Notes: generated from the sequence alone by a model not told the origin. Shown: positions 42,905 to 51,933, counted from the first letter of the stretch. The stretch is 64,000 nucleotides of DNA from an uncultured Negativibacillus sp. (GCF_944388365.1 NZ_CALXIN010000003.1:1-64000); one strand, 5' to 3'. Made by a program: numbers and translations.

Positions 42905-43930
42905 CTAGAAGGTTCCCTGTACTCCTTCGCTGCGGATGGCACTGTCAAGTTCGGCATCCGGCTGCAGCAGCATTTCCTCGGACTGGTACTGATAGATGTC
43001 GCCCAAAAGGGCAAAGTATTTTTCCAGATTCACGCGGTAGACCTGTACGCCCAGCTCCTGCAGCTGTTCCATCTGCTGGTCGCGCTGCTGCTGTGCCAAT
43101 GTGCTGCAGTAGCCGCACGCCATCACTGCCGCCTGCTCGACCGCTGCCTGCTGCTTTTCATCCAGCGACTCCATCACGTCCTGTCCGATCAGCAGATACA
43201 CCGTCTCCAGTTTGTGCGCACTGGTAAACACCACCAGCTCCTGAGCCTGCTTCTGGCCCTGCTGCACCGTTTCGATTACCTGGGAGAGGCTTGCCTGTGC
43301 AATTTCTGCACCACCATCCAGCAGCAGCTGGAAGGGATTGTCGCTCACAATCTCCCGCGCACCGATCTCCTCCTGAAGCTGATCGGAGAAGTACGACGTT
43401 TTCACTGCCAGCGGATAGCGCTTGCGAAAATCGGTCAGATCCACCTGCGCATCGGCAGCCAGATCCTCATAGCCGCACACCGTCGCCATCTGCACCTCCA
43501 TCGGGTAGACAGCAGAAAGCAGCTCATTGAGCCGCTTTTTGGTGCGCTCTGCATTGAGGGCGCTAAATTGATAATCCTCATGTTTAAAGTAGAAGGGAAG
43601 GTTGAGCGTCTCCAGCTCCGGCACCGAGGAGACCAGTTCCTCGTTGGAAACAAAGGCAAACTCCGCCTCGGAGGACTCCAGAATCGTTTCCACCTGCTGA
43701 CTTTCGCTCAGGCTGATTTCCAGCTCTCCGTCCGAATAGAAGGCGGCACGGTTGATAAATTCCTCCGCCGCCGAACGCACACAGTCCGGTGCATCCGAGG
43801 AGATCAGCATGGTCATTTGGGTCAGCTCCTTCTGCGGCTGCTGGCCTTTGTCCGGCTGGCTGCATCCTGTCAGGAGGAACAGTCCGCACACGGCTGCCGC
43901 GATCACCCGAATCGCTGTGATTAACTTCAT
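42905..43930 (-). CDS. DctP-like (TRAP-type) solute-binding lipoprotein
   Basis: The 341-residue product has a lipoprotein signal (AAAVCGLFLLTGCSQ, lipid-bearing cysteine at residue 23). The body resembles TRAP-type DctP binding proteins: EISLSESQQVETILESSEAEFAFVS, LNLPFYFKHEDYQF and LETVYLLIGQDVMESLDEKQQAAVEQAA. No DctQ or DctM membrane partner is nearby. It is instead the third gene after an MBOAT acyltransferase and a DHHW protein with a 16-base gap. A role with those enzymes at the cell surface is possible but unproven; it could also serve a transporter encoded elsewhere. Confidence 0.75.
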   Translation of the reverse strand: MKLITAIRVIAAAVCGLFLLTGCSQPDKGQQPQKELTQMTMLISSDAPDCVRSAAEEFINRAAFYSDGELEISLSESQQVETILESSEAEFAFVSNEELVSSVPELETLNLPFYFKHEDYQFSALNAERTKKRLNELLSAVYPMEVQMATVCGYEDLAADAQVDLTDFRKRYPLAVKTSYFSDQLQEEIGAREIVSDNPFQLLLDGGAEIAQASLSQVIETVQQGQKQAQELVVFTSAHKLETVYLLIGQDVMESLDEKQQAAVEQAAVMACGYCSTLAQQQRDQQMEQLQELGVQVYRVNLEKYFALLGDIYQYQSEEMLLQPDAELDSAIRSEGVQGTF

Positions 43931-43946
43931 GGTGTTCCTCCCTTTC

Positions 43947-45515
43947 TCAGGATCTCTTGAGTCCTGTGTGTTTTTCCGGCGGCTCTGTCTGAGGTGTCTC
44001 TTCCTCTTCCTCCGTGGAAGAAGGTTCCTCCACAGGCTGCGGAACGGTCTGTGGTTGCTCCGTCTGCTGCTCTATCGGCTGGGTTTCTTCCGGCTGCTGC
44101 GCCGGCTGTTCGGTCTGCACCGGAGGTACATACGGCGTGTAGGTCTGGTTCTTGATGGATTCCAGCTCGTCGATGCGCACGCCGGTGTTGACCGCAAAGA
44201 TGTTGTTTAAAAACAGCAGATCGGTGATGCCGTTTTCCTTGATAAAATCCTCGACACCCAGCTCAAAATAACGCTGATCGACGATATAAACATCATCATA
44301 GTGGGAAACCAGAAACGGTGCAAACGCATTTCCGTAGGATTCCTTGACCAGCATGATTTTGCGGCCGGTGTGGTTGTCGGTCTGGATGTGGGTCAGCGGG
44401 AAATCGCCGTGCAAAAAGACACTGTAGGTGTTCTGTCCACCCGTCGCATAGCTTGCAAAGATGGTGCTTTCCACCGGTGTATAGGGCGCACCCTTCAGAT
44501 AGCGCCAGGTCGTTGTTTCGGTCGGCGGAACAAAATATTCCACAAAATCAGGGGGTGCTGCCAGCTGCGCATCCTGTGTCTGGTTATAAAACGTGCCTAC
44601 AAATCCGTCGATCTGATGGCGTTCCATCTCGTCAAGCGCCACCGGCTCAAGACCTGCCGTCTTGCAGAAGGCGATATACGCCGCATAAGCGCCGCGCACC
44701 GTCCAGTGGTGGTCGGTACGGAAGTAGAGGTAATCCTCCTTCTGCTTCTCGATCTCGCTGTACGCGTCCACCGGCTTGACCTTTTCGGACAGCTGGGAGT
44801 TAACAAATTCGATGTTCTCCTTTTCGCTGGAAGCAATGCCCTCATATTTTTCGGGCAGATAAAACTCAATCGAGGTCGGCGCAATCAGGCTGTATACCTG
44901 CACGCCGTCCAGATCCTCGGCATAGGAGCTGATTACCTGCGCATAGCGTTTGGACATCTTTTCGCTGGCGCCGAAGATCTGCATTCCCATATTGCGGTAC
45001 AAAAACAGATTGCCCGCCTGCTCGCCGCCGGTGCCCTCGCCAGTCAGACCGTTGCCTGGTGCATTGGGGTCCTCATAGGCTTCATAGTCGATGGACGGTG
45101 TCTGTGTCTGCTCATTTGAGGTTGGCGGCGTGGTTTCCTGCTCCGGTGTTGTCGGTGTCGGGTCCGGTGTCACTGGTTGGGCGGAGGTCGTCTGCTGGGA
45201 GGTGTTTCCCTGATGGATGCGCACATCATCGGGATGGTAGCCTCGCACACTTTCCAGTCGGGATGCCACCGAAACCAGTTGTTCCCTCTGTGGGAAGGTA
45301 TCCGCATAATAGGCGTCAAACGCCTTGGCAAACTGTCCCGAAAACCAGCTTTGCAGCGTCAGCTCCGGCTTCTCTGCCAGCTCACGCTTTTCGATCTCGG
45401 ACACGGTCGGCTTTGGCAGCACCAGCGCCAGGATACCGACTCCCACCAACAACAGCAGCGTCACACAGATGTTGATGAGATGCAGCTGATCGGTGCTTCG
45501 TTTCTTGTTGTCCAC
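43947..45515 (-). CDS. DHHW-family extracytoplasmic protein (AlgX/AlgJ-like partner of MBOAT)
   Basis: The 522-residue product has one N-terminal membrane segment (LINICVTLLLLVGVGILALVL) and an outer SGNH/AlgX-like domain with the signature YFRTDHHWTVRGAYAAYIAFCK (near residue 265). MLVKESYGNAFAPFLVSHYDDVYIVD (near residue 385) carries the expected serine-type nucleophile segment. A T/P/E-rich insertion (about 103-165) and a long P/Q/E/T-rich tail (about 462-522) are unusual. Such proteins accept an acyl group from an MBOAT partner and pass it to a polysaccharide. The gene lies 42 bases after the MBOAT gene. Confidence 0.85.
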   Translation of the reverse strand: MDNKKRSTDQLHLINICVTLLLLVGVGILALVLPKPTVSEIEKRELAEKPELTLQSWFSGQFAKAFDAYYADTFPQREQLVSVASRLESVRGYHPDDVRIHQGNTSQQTTSAQPVTPDPTPTTPEQETTPPTSNEQTQTPSIDYEAYEDPNAPGNGLTGEGTGGEQAGNLFLYRNMGMQIFGASEKMSKRYAQVISSYAEDLDGVQVYSLIAPTSIEFYLPEKYEGIASSEKENIEFVNSQLSEKVKPVDAYSEIEKQKEDYLYFRTDHHWTVRGAYAAYIAFCKTAGLEPVALDEMERHQIDGFVGTFYNQTQDAQLAAPPDFVEYFVPPTETTTWRYLKGAPYTPVESTIFASYATGGQNTYSVFLHGDFPLTHIQTDNHTGRKIMLVKESYGNAFAPFLVSHYDDVYIVDQRYFELGVEDFIKENGITDLLFLNNIFAVNTGVRIDELESIKNQTYTPYVPPVQTEQPAQQPEETQPIEQQTEQPQTVPQPVEEPSSTEEEEETPQTEPPEKHTGLKRS

Positions 45516-45557
45516 CCTGTCTTTTCTCCTTTCCCAATTCTGCCCGATTTTTTCTGC

Positions 45558-46976
45558 TTAAAACCGAAAGTATAAAAACGGATTGTAGCTGTCTCCCACC
45601 AGCATCGCTGTGCAGACAAACAGCAGTGTTACATTCATCAGCGCACACAGCACTACCGTCGCTGCCTGTGCTGCTTCTCCCTGATGAGCCTGTACCTTTT
45701 GTTTGAGCCACTGGGTCAATGGCAGACAGAACAGCAGCGCTGCCAGCAGCCAGTACAGATTGTTTGCAAAGGTGATGCTCAGCTGTGGGTCGATCAGCGG
45801 ACGGCCTGACAATCCAAACATCACCCGAAAATAATCGCCTAGTCGTCCCAGATCGGTGGTATAAAAGATGGTCCAGCCGATCAGCGTCAAAAACAGCAGA
45901 TAGGCCCGCGACAGCACCGACGGCAGCCGCTCCAGAATCTTGAGCAAACCGAGCTTTTCGATCATCAGCAATCCCCCGTAGAAGACACCCCACAGGATAA
46001 AATTCCAGCTGGCACCGTGCCACAGTCCGGTCAAGAACCAAACCACCGCGATGTTTAACAGCTGGTGCCGGCGGTTGCCGCCCAGCGGGATATAGACATA
46101 ATCGCGGAAAAAGCTGCTCAGCGAAATATGCCATCTGCGCCAGAACTCGGTGACCGACTTGGAGATATAGGGATAGTTAAAGTTCATCCGATAGTGGAAT
46201 CCGAACATCCGACCCAGACCGATCGCCATATCCGAATAGGCCGAGAAGTCATAGTAAATTTGCAGCGCGTACAGCAGCACTCCAAACCAGGCGCCTGCCA
46301 CCGACAGCTGGTCGAGCGGCGCATCCAGATACTGCGTCACCAGCTTGCCGGCTACGTTTGCCACCAGCACTTTTTTGCCCAATCCGACACAGAAGCGGGT
46401 GATTCCCTCGCTCATATCGCGGGCAGTGGTGCGGCGGTTTTCGATTTCGGCGGCAACGTCGCTGTATCGCACAATCGGACCTGCCACCAGCTGGTGATAG
46501 CTGGACAGGTACATCAGGTACTTGTAATACTGCTTCTGTGCGGCAACCTGTCCGCGGTAGACATCCACCACATAGCTGATGGTCTGGAAGGTATAAAACG
46601 AGATGCCGATGGGCAGCGCAATCTGCGGCACCGGCAGCGACAGTCCGGTCAATAGGTTCATATTTTCGACCACAAAGCCGCTGTATTTAAAGACGCCCAG
46701 CATTCCAAGGTCAAACACCAGCGAGGCTGCCAGCGCCACCTTTGCGCGGAAATTGTTTCCGCTCCGCTTAAAATACTCGATGCACCGCGCCCACAGGTAG
46801 TCCAAAAAGGCGGTAATCATCAGCAAAAACACCCAGACCGGTTCGCCCCAGGCATAGAAGAACAGCGAAAACAACAGCAGCACCACGTTGCGCCAGGTTT
46901 TATTCTTAGATACAAAGTATAAAATCAAATTGAGCGGCAAAAACAGATAAATAAAAAATAAATTTGAAAAGACCAT
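45558..46976 (-). CDS. MBOAT-family membrane O-acyltransferase (AlgI/DltB-like)
   Basis: The 472-residue integral membrane enzyme begins MVFSNLFFIYLFLPLNLILYF, like AlgI and PatA-type proteins. It contains the conserved PIGISFYTFQTISYVVDVYRG, NFNYPYISKSVTEFWRRWHISLSSFFRDYVYIPLGG and the catalytic histidine in WFLTGLWHGASWNFILWG (near residue 318). It moves acetyl groups across the membrane for O-acetylation of an exopolymer. ATG at 46976 follows GGAGAG. It leads an operon with the DHHW and DctP-like genes. The acceptor polymer is unknown; no glycan-synthesis genes are adjacent. Confidence 0.93.
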   Translation of the reverse strand: MVFSNLFFIYLFLPLNLILYFVSKNKTWRNVVLLLFSLFFYAWGEPVWVFLLMITAFLDYLWARCIEYFKRSGNNFRAKVALAASLVFDLGMLGVFKYSGFVVENMNLLTGLSLPVPQIALPIGISFYTFQTISYVVDVYRGQVAAQKQYYKYLMYLSSYHQLVAGPIVRYSDVAAEIENRRTTARDMSEGITRFCVGLGKKVLVANVAGKLVTQYLDAPLDQLSVAGAWFGVLLYALQIYYDFSAYSDMAIGLGRMFGFHYRMNFNYPYISKSVTEFWRRWHISLSSFFRDYVYIPLGGNRRHQLLNIAVVWFLTGLWHGASWNFILWGVFYGGLLMIEKLGLLKILERLPSVLSRAYLLFLTLIGWTIFYTTDLGRLGDYFRVMFGLSGRPLIDPQLSITFANNLYWLLAALLFCLPLTQWLKQKVQAHQGEAAQAATVVLCALMNVTLLFVCTAMLVGDSYNPFLYFRF

Positions 46977-47020
46977 CTTTCCACACTCTCCAACGTCGTC
47001 CAACGATTTTTACATTCTCC

Positions 47021-47049
47021 ATTATATAACAGATTCCAGGGGATGAAAA
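47021..47049 (-). promoter_or_regulatory. Promoter candidate of the MBOAT operon
   Basis: On the minus strand TTTTCA (47049-47044) and TATAAT (47026-47021) are spaced by 17 bases. Confidence 0.55.
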
Positions 47050-47180
47050 GGCATTTTTTCCATCTGTCGTGTAAAATATTTCCCCTTGTGATTCTCTGGT
47101 GTTCCTGTTGAAAAGCAAAGCCATTTTCCCCGCGAAATTGCCACCTTTTACAAAGTATTGTCAAAAAAATCCCCCTTATA

Positions 47181-47209
47181 TTGAGTTTGTGCATCATTTG
47201 GGGTAAAAT
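47181..47209 (+). promoter_or_regulatory. Promoter of the CofE-like gene
   Basis: TTGAGT (47181-47186) and TAAAAT (47204-47209) are spaced by 17 bases, 75 bases before the ATG. The divergent spacer 46977-47283 shows nothing else. Confidence 0.6.
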
Positions 47210-47283
47210 AAAGGTATTCTAAACGGGCATGTTCTGCCTGTTTTTTCAAAAAGGATTTTCATCCCGAAAGGATTGTGAAACAG

Positions 47284-47991
47284 ATGAGCGAAGAAAACTA
47301 CATCGTAAACGAAGGAAAAAACGAAATTATCGAGGTGGACGGCGTCAAATACCAGCGTCTTGCCATCCGCACCCATGTTATCACCGATCAAGATGATGTA
47401 TGCGACGTCATCGAAAAATATGCAAAACCATACGCCAAACCGGACGACATCGTGTTCATGACCGAGAAAGCCGTTGCCTGCACCCAGAAGCGTGCGATCC
47501 CGATGAAGGACATCCATCCGCGTCCGCTGGCAAAATTCCTGTGCAAATTTGTACTCAAAACCCCATACGGCATCGGTCTGGGCATTCCTGAAACAATGGA
47601 GATGGCACTGCAGGAGTGCGGTACTCCGCGCATCCTGTTTGCAGCTGCGGTATCTGCAGTAGGCAAGCTGTTCCACAAACGCGGCTGGTTCTACAAGATT
47701 GCCGGCTACAAGGCTCGCTCCATCGACGGCCCATGCGACTACACCCTGCCGCCATACAACCACTATGTTGTACTCGGCCCTGCTGATCCAGATGAAACCG
47801 CACAGAAGATGTCCCAGCGTCTGGGCGGCATCAAGGTTGCCATCACCGACATCAACGACCTGGAAGGCCAGATCCTGGGCATCTCCCACAGCTCGATGGA
47901 CCGCGACCTGCTGGTCAAAATCCTCAAGGACAACCCGCTCGGTCAGTCGCTGGAACAGACCCCGATCGGCATTATCCGAGTTGTCAAATAG
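47284..47991 (+). CDS. CofE-like (F420-0:gamma-glutamyl ligase family) protein
   Basis: The 235-residue product matches the CofE/FbiB ligase family: YQRLAIRTHVIT, DIVFMTEKAVACTQKR, the Gly-rich KTPYGIGLGIPETMEMAL, and GPADPDETAQKMSQRLGGIKVAITDINDLEG with its acidic metal-binding residues. CofE adds glutamate to coenzyme F420, but no other F420 gene is present here and most Clostridia lack F420. It may glutamylate folate or another acid; that is an inference. ATG at 47284 is chosen over a GTG three codons upstream that sits too close to AAAGGA. Monocistronic, with bidirectional terminator. Confidence 0.82.
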   Translation: MSEENYIVNEGKNEIIEVDGVKYQRLAIRTHVITDQDDVCDVIEKYAKPYAKPDDIVFMTEKAVACTQKRAIPMKDIHPRPLAKFLCKFVLKTPYGIGLGIPETMEMALQECGTPRILFAAAVSAVGKLFHKRGWFYKIAGYKARSIDGPCDYTLPPYNHYVVLGPADPDETAQKMSQRLGGIKVAITDINDLEGQILGISHSSMDRDLLVKILKDNPLGQSLEQTPIGIIRVVK

Positions 47992-48023
47992 GATAAAGGG
48001 TAAAAAATATAACTATTTGCTAA

Positions 48024-48057
48024 AAAATCCGAACAGAGAAAACTCTGTTCGGATTTT
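48024..48057. terminator. Bidirectional terminator after the CofE-like gene
   Basis: AAAATCCGAACAGAG (48024-48038) pairs with CTCTGTTCGGATTTT (48043-48057) around AAAA. It can also end the minus-strand pdp transcript. Confidence 0.9.
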
Positions 48058-48058
48058 C

Positions 48059-48610
48059 TTATAGCTTCTTTGAATGGAATTGTTGACGGTTCAACAGACG
48101 AAGCAGACGCGGGCGATTATAACGTTGAAGGATAATAAAACTGCTGTCCACCAGCGCCGCTGCCAGCGAAGTCAGCAGAAACACTCCAAAAGCACCCCAA
48201 TATTTTGACCAGCAGACTGGTACAAAGGATAGAGGAAGTATCAGCTCATGTACTAGCTCAGATATGCAGGTAGCCTGCACCACTTCCGAAAGTGAATTGT
48301 CCATTGAAAACTGCTTGGGATTATAGGTGGGCATCCGTTCTTTCCAGCAGCGCACACGCAAAAATTGGTAAAAAGGTGTTTCCCATCTTTTTTGAGCAAA
48401 CCATCGGTTTTGAGGATTCATCGGCTGTTTAATCATCCGGCTCACCAATTCTCCGACCACCAGCCGCATTGAAAAGTGGTAGCAGACAGTAGCTGATGTA
48501 ATCGCCAGGCTTAAAACCCATGACCAGCACCAACGCCAGTACACCACCATCAGAATTAACGCAGCCAATGCAGAAAATAGAGCCGTCAAATACATTGTCT
48601 TTCGCATCAT
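48059..48610 (-). CDS. CrtO-like (glycosyl-diaponeurosporenoate acyltransferase-type) membrane protein
   Basis: The 183-residue product has two membrane segments near the N terminus (about 6-45) and one or two near the C terminus. The central block NRWFAQKRWETPFYQFLRVRCWKERMPTYNPKQF (about residues 67-100) resembles the staphyloxanthin-pathway CrtO family. It is followed by an acidic/histidine pair in ISELVHELILPLSF. No carotenoid genes are near, so the true acyl acceptor is unknown. ATG overlaps the stop of the upstream phosphorylase gene (ATGA), implying coupled translation. Confidence 0.6.
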   Translation of the reverse strand: MMRKTMYLTALFSALAALILMVVYWRWCWSWVLSLAITSATVCYHFSMRLVVGELVSRMIKQPMNPQNRWFAQKRWETPFYQFLRVRCWKERMPTYNPKQFSMDNSLSEVVQATCISELVHELILPLSFVPVCWSKYWGAFGVFLLTSLAAALVDSSFIILQRYNRPRLLRLLNRQQFHSKKL

Positions 48611-49944
48611 TTGCCTTCCTGCATTTGTTGTCTTTCTACGCCCTCCGCCGTCACTCTTGCCAGAATCAGTCTGGATGGCTTCGGCGGCTGGTTTGACCAG
48701 CTCAGCGCCGCCAGATAACGTTCGGTTGCCTCCGCCACCTTTTCCTCCCGATGGGTGTACAGCTGTGCGATGACCTCGCCGCGCTGCACCTGTGCGCCTG
48801 TCTTTTTGACAAAGCGGATGCCTGCCGCCGGATCGATGCTGTCCTCTTTCTTCTCGCGGCCTGCACCAAGCATCCCTGCCACTGCACCGATCTCCTCGGT
48901 TTGCATCGCGGCAAGATAGCCGTCCTGCGGCGCCAGCACAGCAAAAGCCGGCGCTGTCGGGAACTTGGACGGTTCCTGTACATAGGACAGATCTCCGCCC
49001 TGCCGCTGCACCATCCGACAGAAGGTTTCATAGGCGCTGCCGTCCGCAATCGAACGCTTGGCATCTGCAAGGCAGTCCTTCAGCGTTCCTTTGCCTGCCA
49101 GATACAGCATGTTGCCTGCCAGATGGATGCACAGCTCGGTCAGGTCCTGCGGACCTTTGCCGCGCAGTGTCTGGATGGCCTCCACCACTTCGATGGCATT
49201 GCCTGCCGTATCGCCCAGCGGTGTGTTCATATCGGTGATGAGAGCGACGGTTCTTCGTCCGGCCTGTTCACCGATGCCGACCATCGTCTGCGCCAGTGCG
49301 ACCGAATCCTCCACCGTCTTCATAAATGCGCCGCTGCCGGTCTTGACATCCAACAGGATGGCGTCAGCACCGGCGGCAATTTTTTTGCTCATGATGCTCG
49401 ATGCAATCAGCGGCAGACTGTCCACCGTGGCGGTCACATCGCGCAGCGCATAGATTTTTTTGTCGGCGGCAGCCAGTGCGCCGCTCTGACCGATCAGCGA
49501 GATGCCGATCTCATTGACGATCGAGAAAAACTCCTCCCGATCCAGCGCAGTCTGATAGCCTGGGATGGATTCGAGCTTATCCACCGTACCGCCGGTGAAC
49601 CCAAGCCCGCGGCCGGACATCTTCGCCACAGGGATCCCACAGGCGGCAGCCATCGGAGCCGCAATCAAAGTGGTTTTATCGCCGACGCCGCCGGTAGAAT
49701 GTTTATCCACCTTCACTCCATGGATGGCAGACAGGTCGGACATTTCGCCGGAGTGTGCCATCGATAAGGTCATCGCGGTAGTTTCCTGCAGATTCATCCC
49801 CTGAAAGCAGACCGCCATCAAAAAGGCGGACATCTGATAATCGGGGATTTCTCCCGCCGTAAATCCCTGTACCATCCAGTCAATTTCCTGTGCAGTCAGC
49901 GGATGACCAAGTTTTTTCTTTTCAATCAGGTCATACATTCTCAT
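48607..49944 (-). CDS. pdp: Pyrimidine-nucleoside phosphorylase
   Basis: The enzyme splits uridine, deoxyuridine or thymidine with phosphate to base and (deoxy)ribose-1-phosphate. The 445-residue product has the signature SGRGLGFTGGTVDKLESIPGY (about residues 109-129), the phosphate-binding KHSTGGVGDKTTL (about 81-93), LDVKTGSGAFMKT and a normal C-terminal domain. Start: MRMYDLIEKKKLG, behind GGGAGG; 36 further codons upstream are rejected because they run into a repeat. It probably shares a transcript with xpt, giving a base-salvage unit. Confidence 0.93.
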   Translation of the reverse strand: MRMYDLIEKKKLGHPLTAQEIDWMVQGFTAGEIPDYQMSAFLMAVCFQGMNLQETTAMTLSMAHSGEMSDLSAIHGVKVDKHSTGGVGDKTTLIAAPMAAACGIPVAKMSGRGLGFTGGTVDKLESIPGYQTALDREEFFSIVNEIGISLIGQSGALAAADKKIYALRDVTATVDSLPLIASSIMSKKIAAGADAILLDVKTGSGAFMKTVEDSVALAQTMVGIGEQAGRRTVALITDMNTPLGDTAGNAIEVVEAIQTLRGKGPQDLTELCIHLAGNMLYLAGKGTLKDCLADAKRSIADGSAYETFCRMVQRQGGDLSYVQEPSKFPTAPAFAVLAPQDGYLAAMQTEEIGAVAGMLGAGREKKEDSIDPAAGIRFVKKTGAQVQRGEVIAQLYTHREEKVAEATERYLAALSWSNQPPKPSRLILARVTAEGVERQQMQEGK

Positions 49945-49977
49945 ACCAAATATCCTCCCCTCTTGCGGCGATCTTAT

Positions 49978-50213
49978 TTTGTTGTCGGGCAGCTTAACGA
50001 GCGAAGCGACCTGCGCGAGAACGGAGCTTTCGACTTCCCTCTCAACCGACAACGCGAACTGCGTGCAGGTTCAACCTGCCAAAAACTTTATTTTGTGTTG
50101 GCGGGCAGCTTAACGAGCAAAGCGACCTGCGCGAGAACGGAACTTTCGACTTCCCTCTCAACCGACAACGCGAACTGTGTGCCGACTGAGCAAGCTCAGT
50201 CAACTCAACCTGC
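49978..50213. repeat. Two tandem ~115-bp repeats between xpt and pdp
   Basis: Both units contain GGGCAGCTTAACGAGC, AAGCGACCTGCGCGAG, AACGGA, CTTTCGACTTCCCTCTC and AACCGACAACGCGAACTG with very few differences (first unit from about 49978, second from about 50093). The junction carries AAAAACTTTATTTTGTG, TTGGCGGGCAG, module D, also found at 59041-59072 and inverted at 60418-60446. Confidence 0.8.
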
Positions 50214-50792
50214 TTATTTATCTCTAAACACAACGTGACCATCCTCAAAACGGTCGATAATTGCCAGCGACTCCAGATGAATTCCGCGCTCCCGCAGCAT
50301 CTGGCCGCCCTCCTGGAAGCCTTTTTCAATGACAATACCACATCCGACCGTCTCGGCACCCGACTGCGCTACAATATCCAGCAGTCCCATCATCGCCTGA
50401 CCCTTTGCCAGAAAATCGTCGATAATCAGCACGCGGTCGCCTGGGTTGAGGTACTTCTTAGAAACCTGCACATCAAAAGTGGTGCCGCGGGTGAAAGAGG
50501 TTACCTGCGAGGTATATAACTCTCCGTCCAGATTTTTGGACTTGCTCTTCTTCGCAAAAACGACCGGCGCATAATCAAAGTGCTGTGCAACCACGACCGC
50601 AATACCGATGCCCGATGCCTCGATGGTCAAAATCTTGTTGACGCCCTGACCATCAAAACGGCGGCGAAACTCCTTTCCGATCTCATCCAGCAGACGAATA
50701 TCCATCTGATGATTCAAAAAGCTGTCCACCTTCAGCACATTGCCCTCTTTTACGTTGCCATCCTTCAAGATTCTTTGTTTCAATAATTCCAT
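50214..50792 (-). CDS. xpt: Xanthine phosphoribosyltransferase
   Basis: Xpt salvages xanthine with PRPP to XMP. The 192-residue product has the Xpt features: [31 protein letters not shown] at the start, [17 protein letters not shown] (near residue 54), [10 protein letters not shown], and the PRPP loop [17 protein letters not shown] (about residues 120-136). The length is exactly typical. AAGGGAGAG precedes the ATG. A sigma-A promoter lies 90 bases upstream. No purine riboswitch is visible, although xpt genes often have one. Confidence 0.96.
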   Translation of the reverse strand: MELLKQRILKDGNVKEGNVLKVDSFLNHQMDIRLLDEIGKEFRRRFDGQGVNKILTIEASGIGIAVVVAQHFDYAPVVFAKKSKSKNLDGELYTSQVTSFTRGTTFDVQVSKKYLNPGDRVLIIDDFLAKGQAMMGLLDIVAQSGAETVGCGIVIEKGFQEGGQMLRERGIHLESLAIIDRFEDGHVVFRDK

Positions 50793-50881
50793 ACTGCTCT
50801 CCCTTTTCTATTCCGTGGCTGATTTGAGGCTTCCCCCTGCCTTATCAAAATCGGCACACCTGTTCTCTTTTCTTTCCTATC

Positions 50882-50910
50882 ATTTTATCAATCTATCGGC
50901 ATCACGTCAA
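50882..50910 (-). promoter_or_regulatory. Sigma-A promoter of xpt
   Basis: On the minus strand TTGACG (50910-50905) and TAAAAT (50887-50882) are spaced by 17 bases. Confidence 0.75.
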
Positions 50911-50923
50911 CGAAAAAAAGTAC

Positions 50924-50959
50924 AAAAAAGGGCATACTTCTTGTAAAGATGCCCTTTTT
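50924..50959 (-). terminator. Terminator of the yitT-family gene
   Basis: AAAAAAGGGCAT and ATGCCCTTTTT pair around 13 bases; on the minus strand the T run follows the stem. Confidence 0.8.
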
Positions 50960-51002
50960 CATTCCATTTACTTTTCGCAATCCTCTGCAATGGTTATAGA
51001 GA

Positions 51003-51863
51003 TTAGTTACCGCCGCGGAAGCCTTTTCCGATGATTTCGCTGGTGTTGCTGATCAAAACAAAGGCATGCGGATCGGTCTGCTTGATAACCTCCTGCAGCT
51101 TCACACCCTGCTTTTTGCTCTGGGCCGTCAGGATAACCGTCTTGTCGGTATGTTTAAACAGACCTTCCGCATTATAGATGGTGGCGCCGCGGTGCAGCGT
51201 ATTGGTGATATAATCGTAAATTGCTTCCGGCTTGTCGGTAATGATGGTGAAGGACTTGTAGGTGTTCATGTCCTCCAGGAAGAAGTCAACGGCAAAGGAG
51301 CGGATAATCAGACCAACCATCGAGAACAGACCGGTTGTTGGACCAAAGGCAACAAAGGTCATGATGGTGATAAAAAAGTCGACGATCAATAATGCCTTGC
51401 CGATATGACATTTAAAATACTTTTTGACGATCATGGCAATAATATCGGTACCGCCGGTGGAGGAACCAATATTAAACAGCATTGCCGAACCCCAGGCCGG
51501 CAAAAAGACGCCCAACAAAAGCTCCATAAACGGCTGATCGGTCAGCGGCTGTGTCATCGGCCACAGAACCTCCATCACCTTCAGCACCGCCGAAAAAGCG
51601 ATGGTAACATAAAACGTCTTAAATCCAAAGCCTTTTCCCAGCAGCAGCAAACCAACGACCAACAGCGCAATATTGATGACCGAAACGATGGTTCCGTTGC
51701 TCAGATTCGGATAATAATGGGTCAAAACGACCGACAGACCGGTGACACCACCGGTTGAGAAATTATTTGGAAACTTGAAAAAATAGGTACCTGCTGCGGT
51801 AATAATTGTACCTGCATTCAAGATGATAAAATCCTTCAGCCACTGCTTTGTTTTCTCCTGCAT
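51003..51863 (-). CDS. YitT-family membrane protein (DUF161 + DUF2179)
   Basis: The 286-residue product has five or six membrane segments in residues 10-185 (FIILNAGTIITAAGTYFF, GTIVSVINIALLVVGLLLLG, LLGVFLPAWGSAMLFNIGSSTGGTDIIAMIV). A soluble DUF2179 domain follows (about 200-286; YITNTLHRGATIYNAEGLF, FVLISNTSEIIGKGF). The family is very common in Firmicutes in several copies, but its transport role is not established. It is monocistronic, with a sigma-A promoter set inside an inverted repeat and a terminator. Confidence 0.9.
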   Translation of the reverse strand: MQEKTKQWLKDFIILNAGTIITAAGTYFFKFPNNFSTGGVTGLSVVLTHYYPNLSNGTIVSVINIALLVVGLLLLGKGFGFKTFYVTIAFSAVLKVMEVLWPMTQPLTDQPFMELLLGVFLPAWGSAMLFNIGSSTGGTDIIAMIVKKYFKCHIGKALLIVDFFITIMTFVAFGPTTGLFSMVGLIIRSFAVDFFLEDMNTYKSFTIITDKPEAIYDYITNTLHRGATIYNAEGLFKHTDKTVILTAQSKKQGVKLQEVIKQTDPHAFVLISNTSEIIGKGFRGGN

Positions 51864-51890
51864 ACTCTCATCACCTTTATAAAATAATAA

Positions 51891-51933
51891 AATCGGGATT
51901 TCCCACGCTCAAATTATAGAAACTATCCCGATT
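51891..51933. promoter_or_regulatory. Inverted repeat around the yitT -10 region
   Basis: AATCGGGAT (51891-51899) and ATCCCGATT (51925-51933) are exact complements spaced by 25 bases. They flank the -10 box and start site of the yitT-family promoter, so they could serve as an operator or, less likely, an RNA stem. Confidence 0.45.

Noticed and set aside
42905-43930. Complete TRAP transporter
   Set aside because: Only the binding-protein-like gene is present; no DctQ or DctM genes flank it.
50793-50960. Purine riboswitch in front of xpt
   Set aside because: The conserved core of the guanine aptamer is not present; only a promoter and a short leader were seen.
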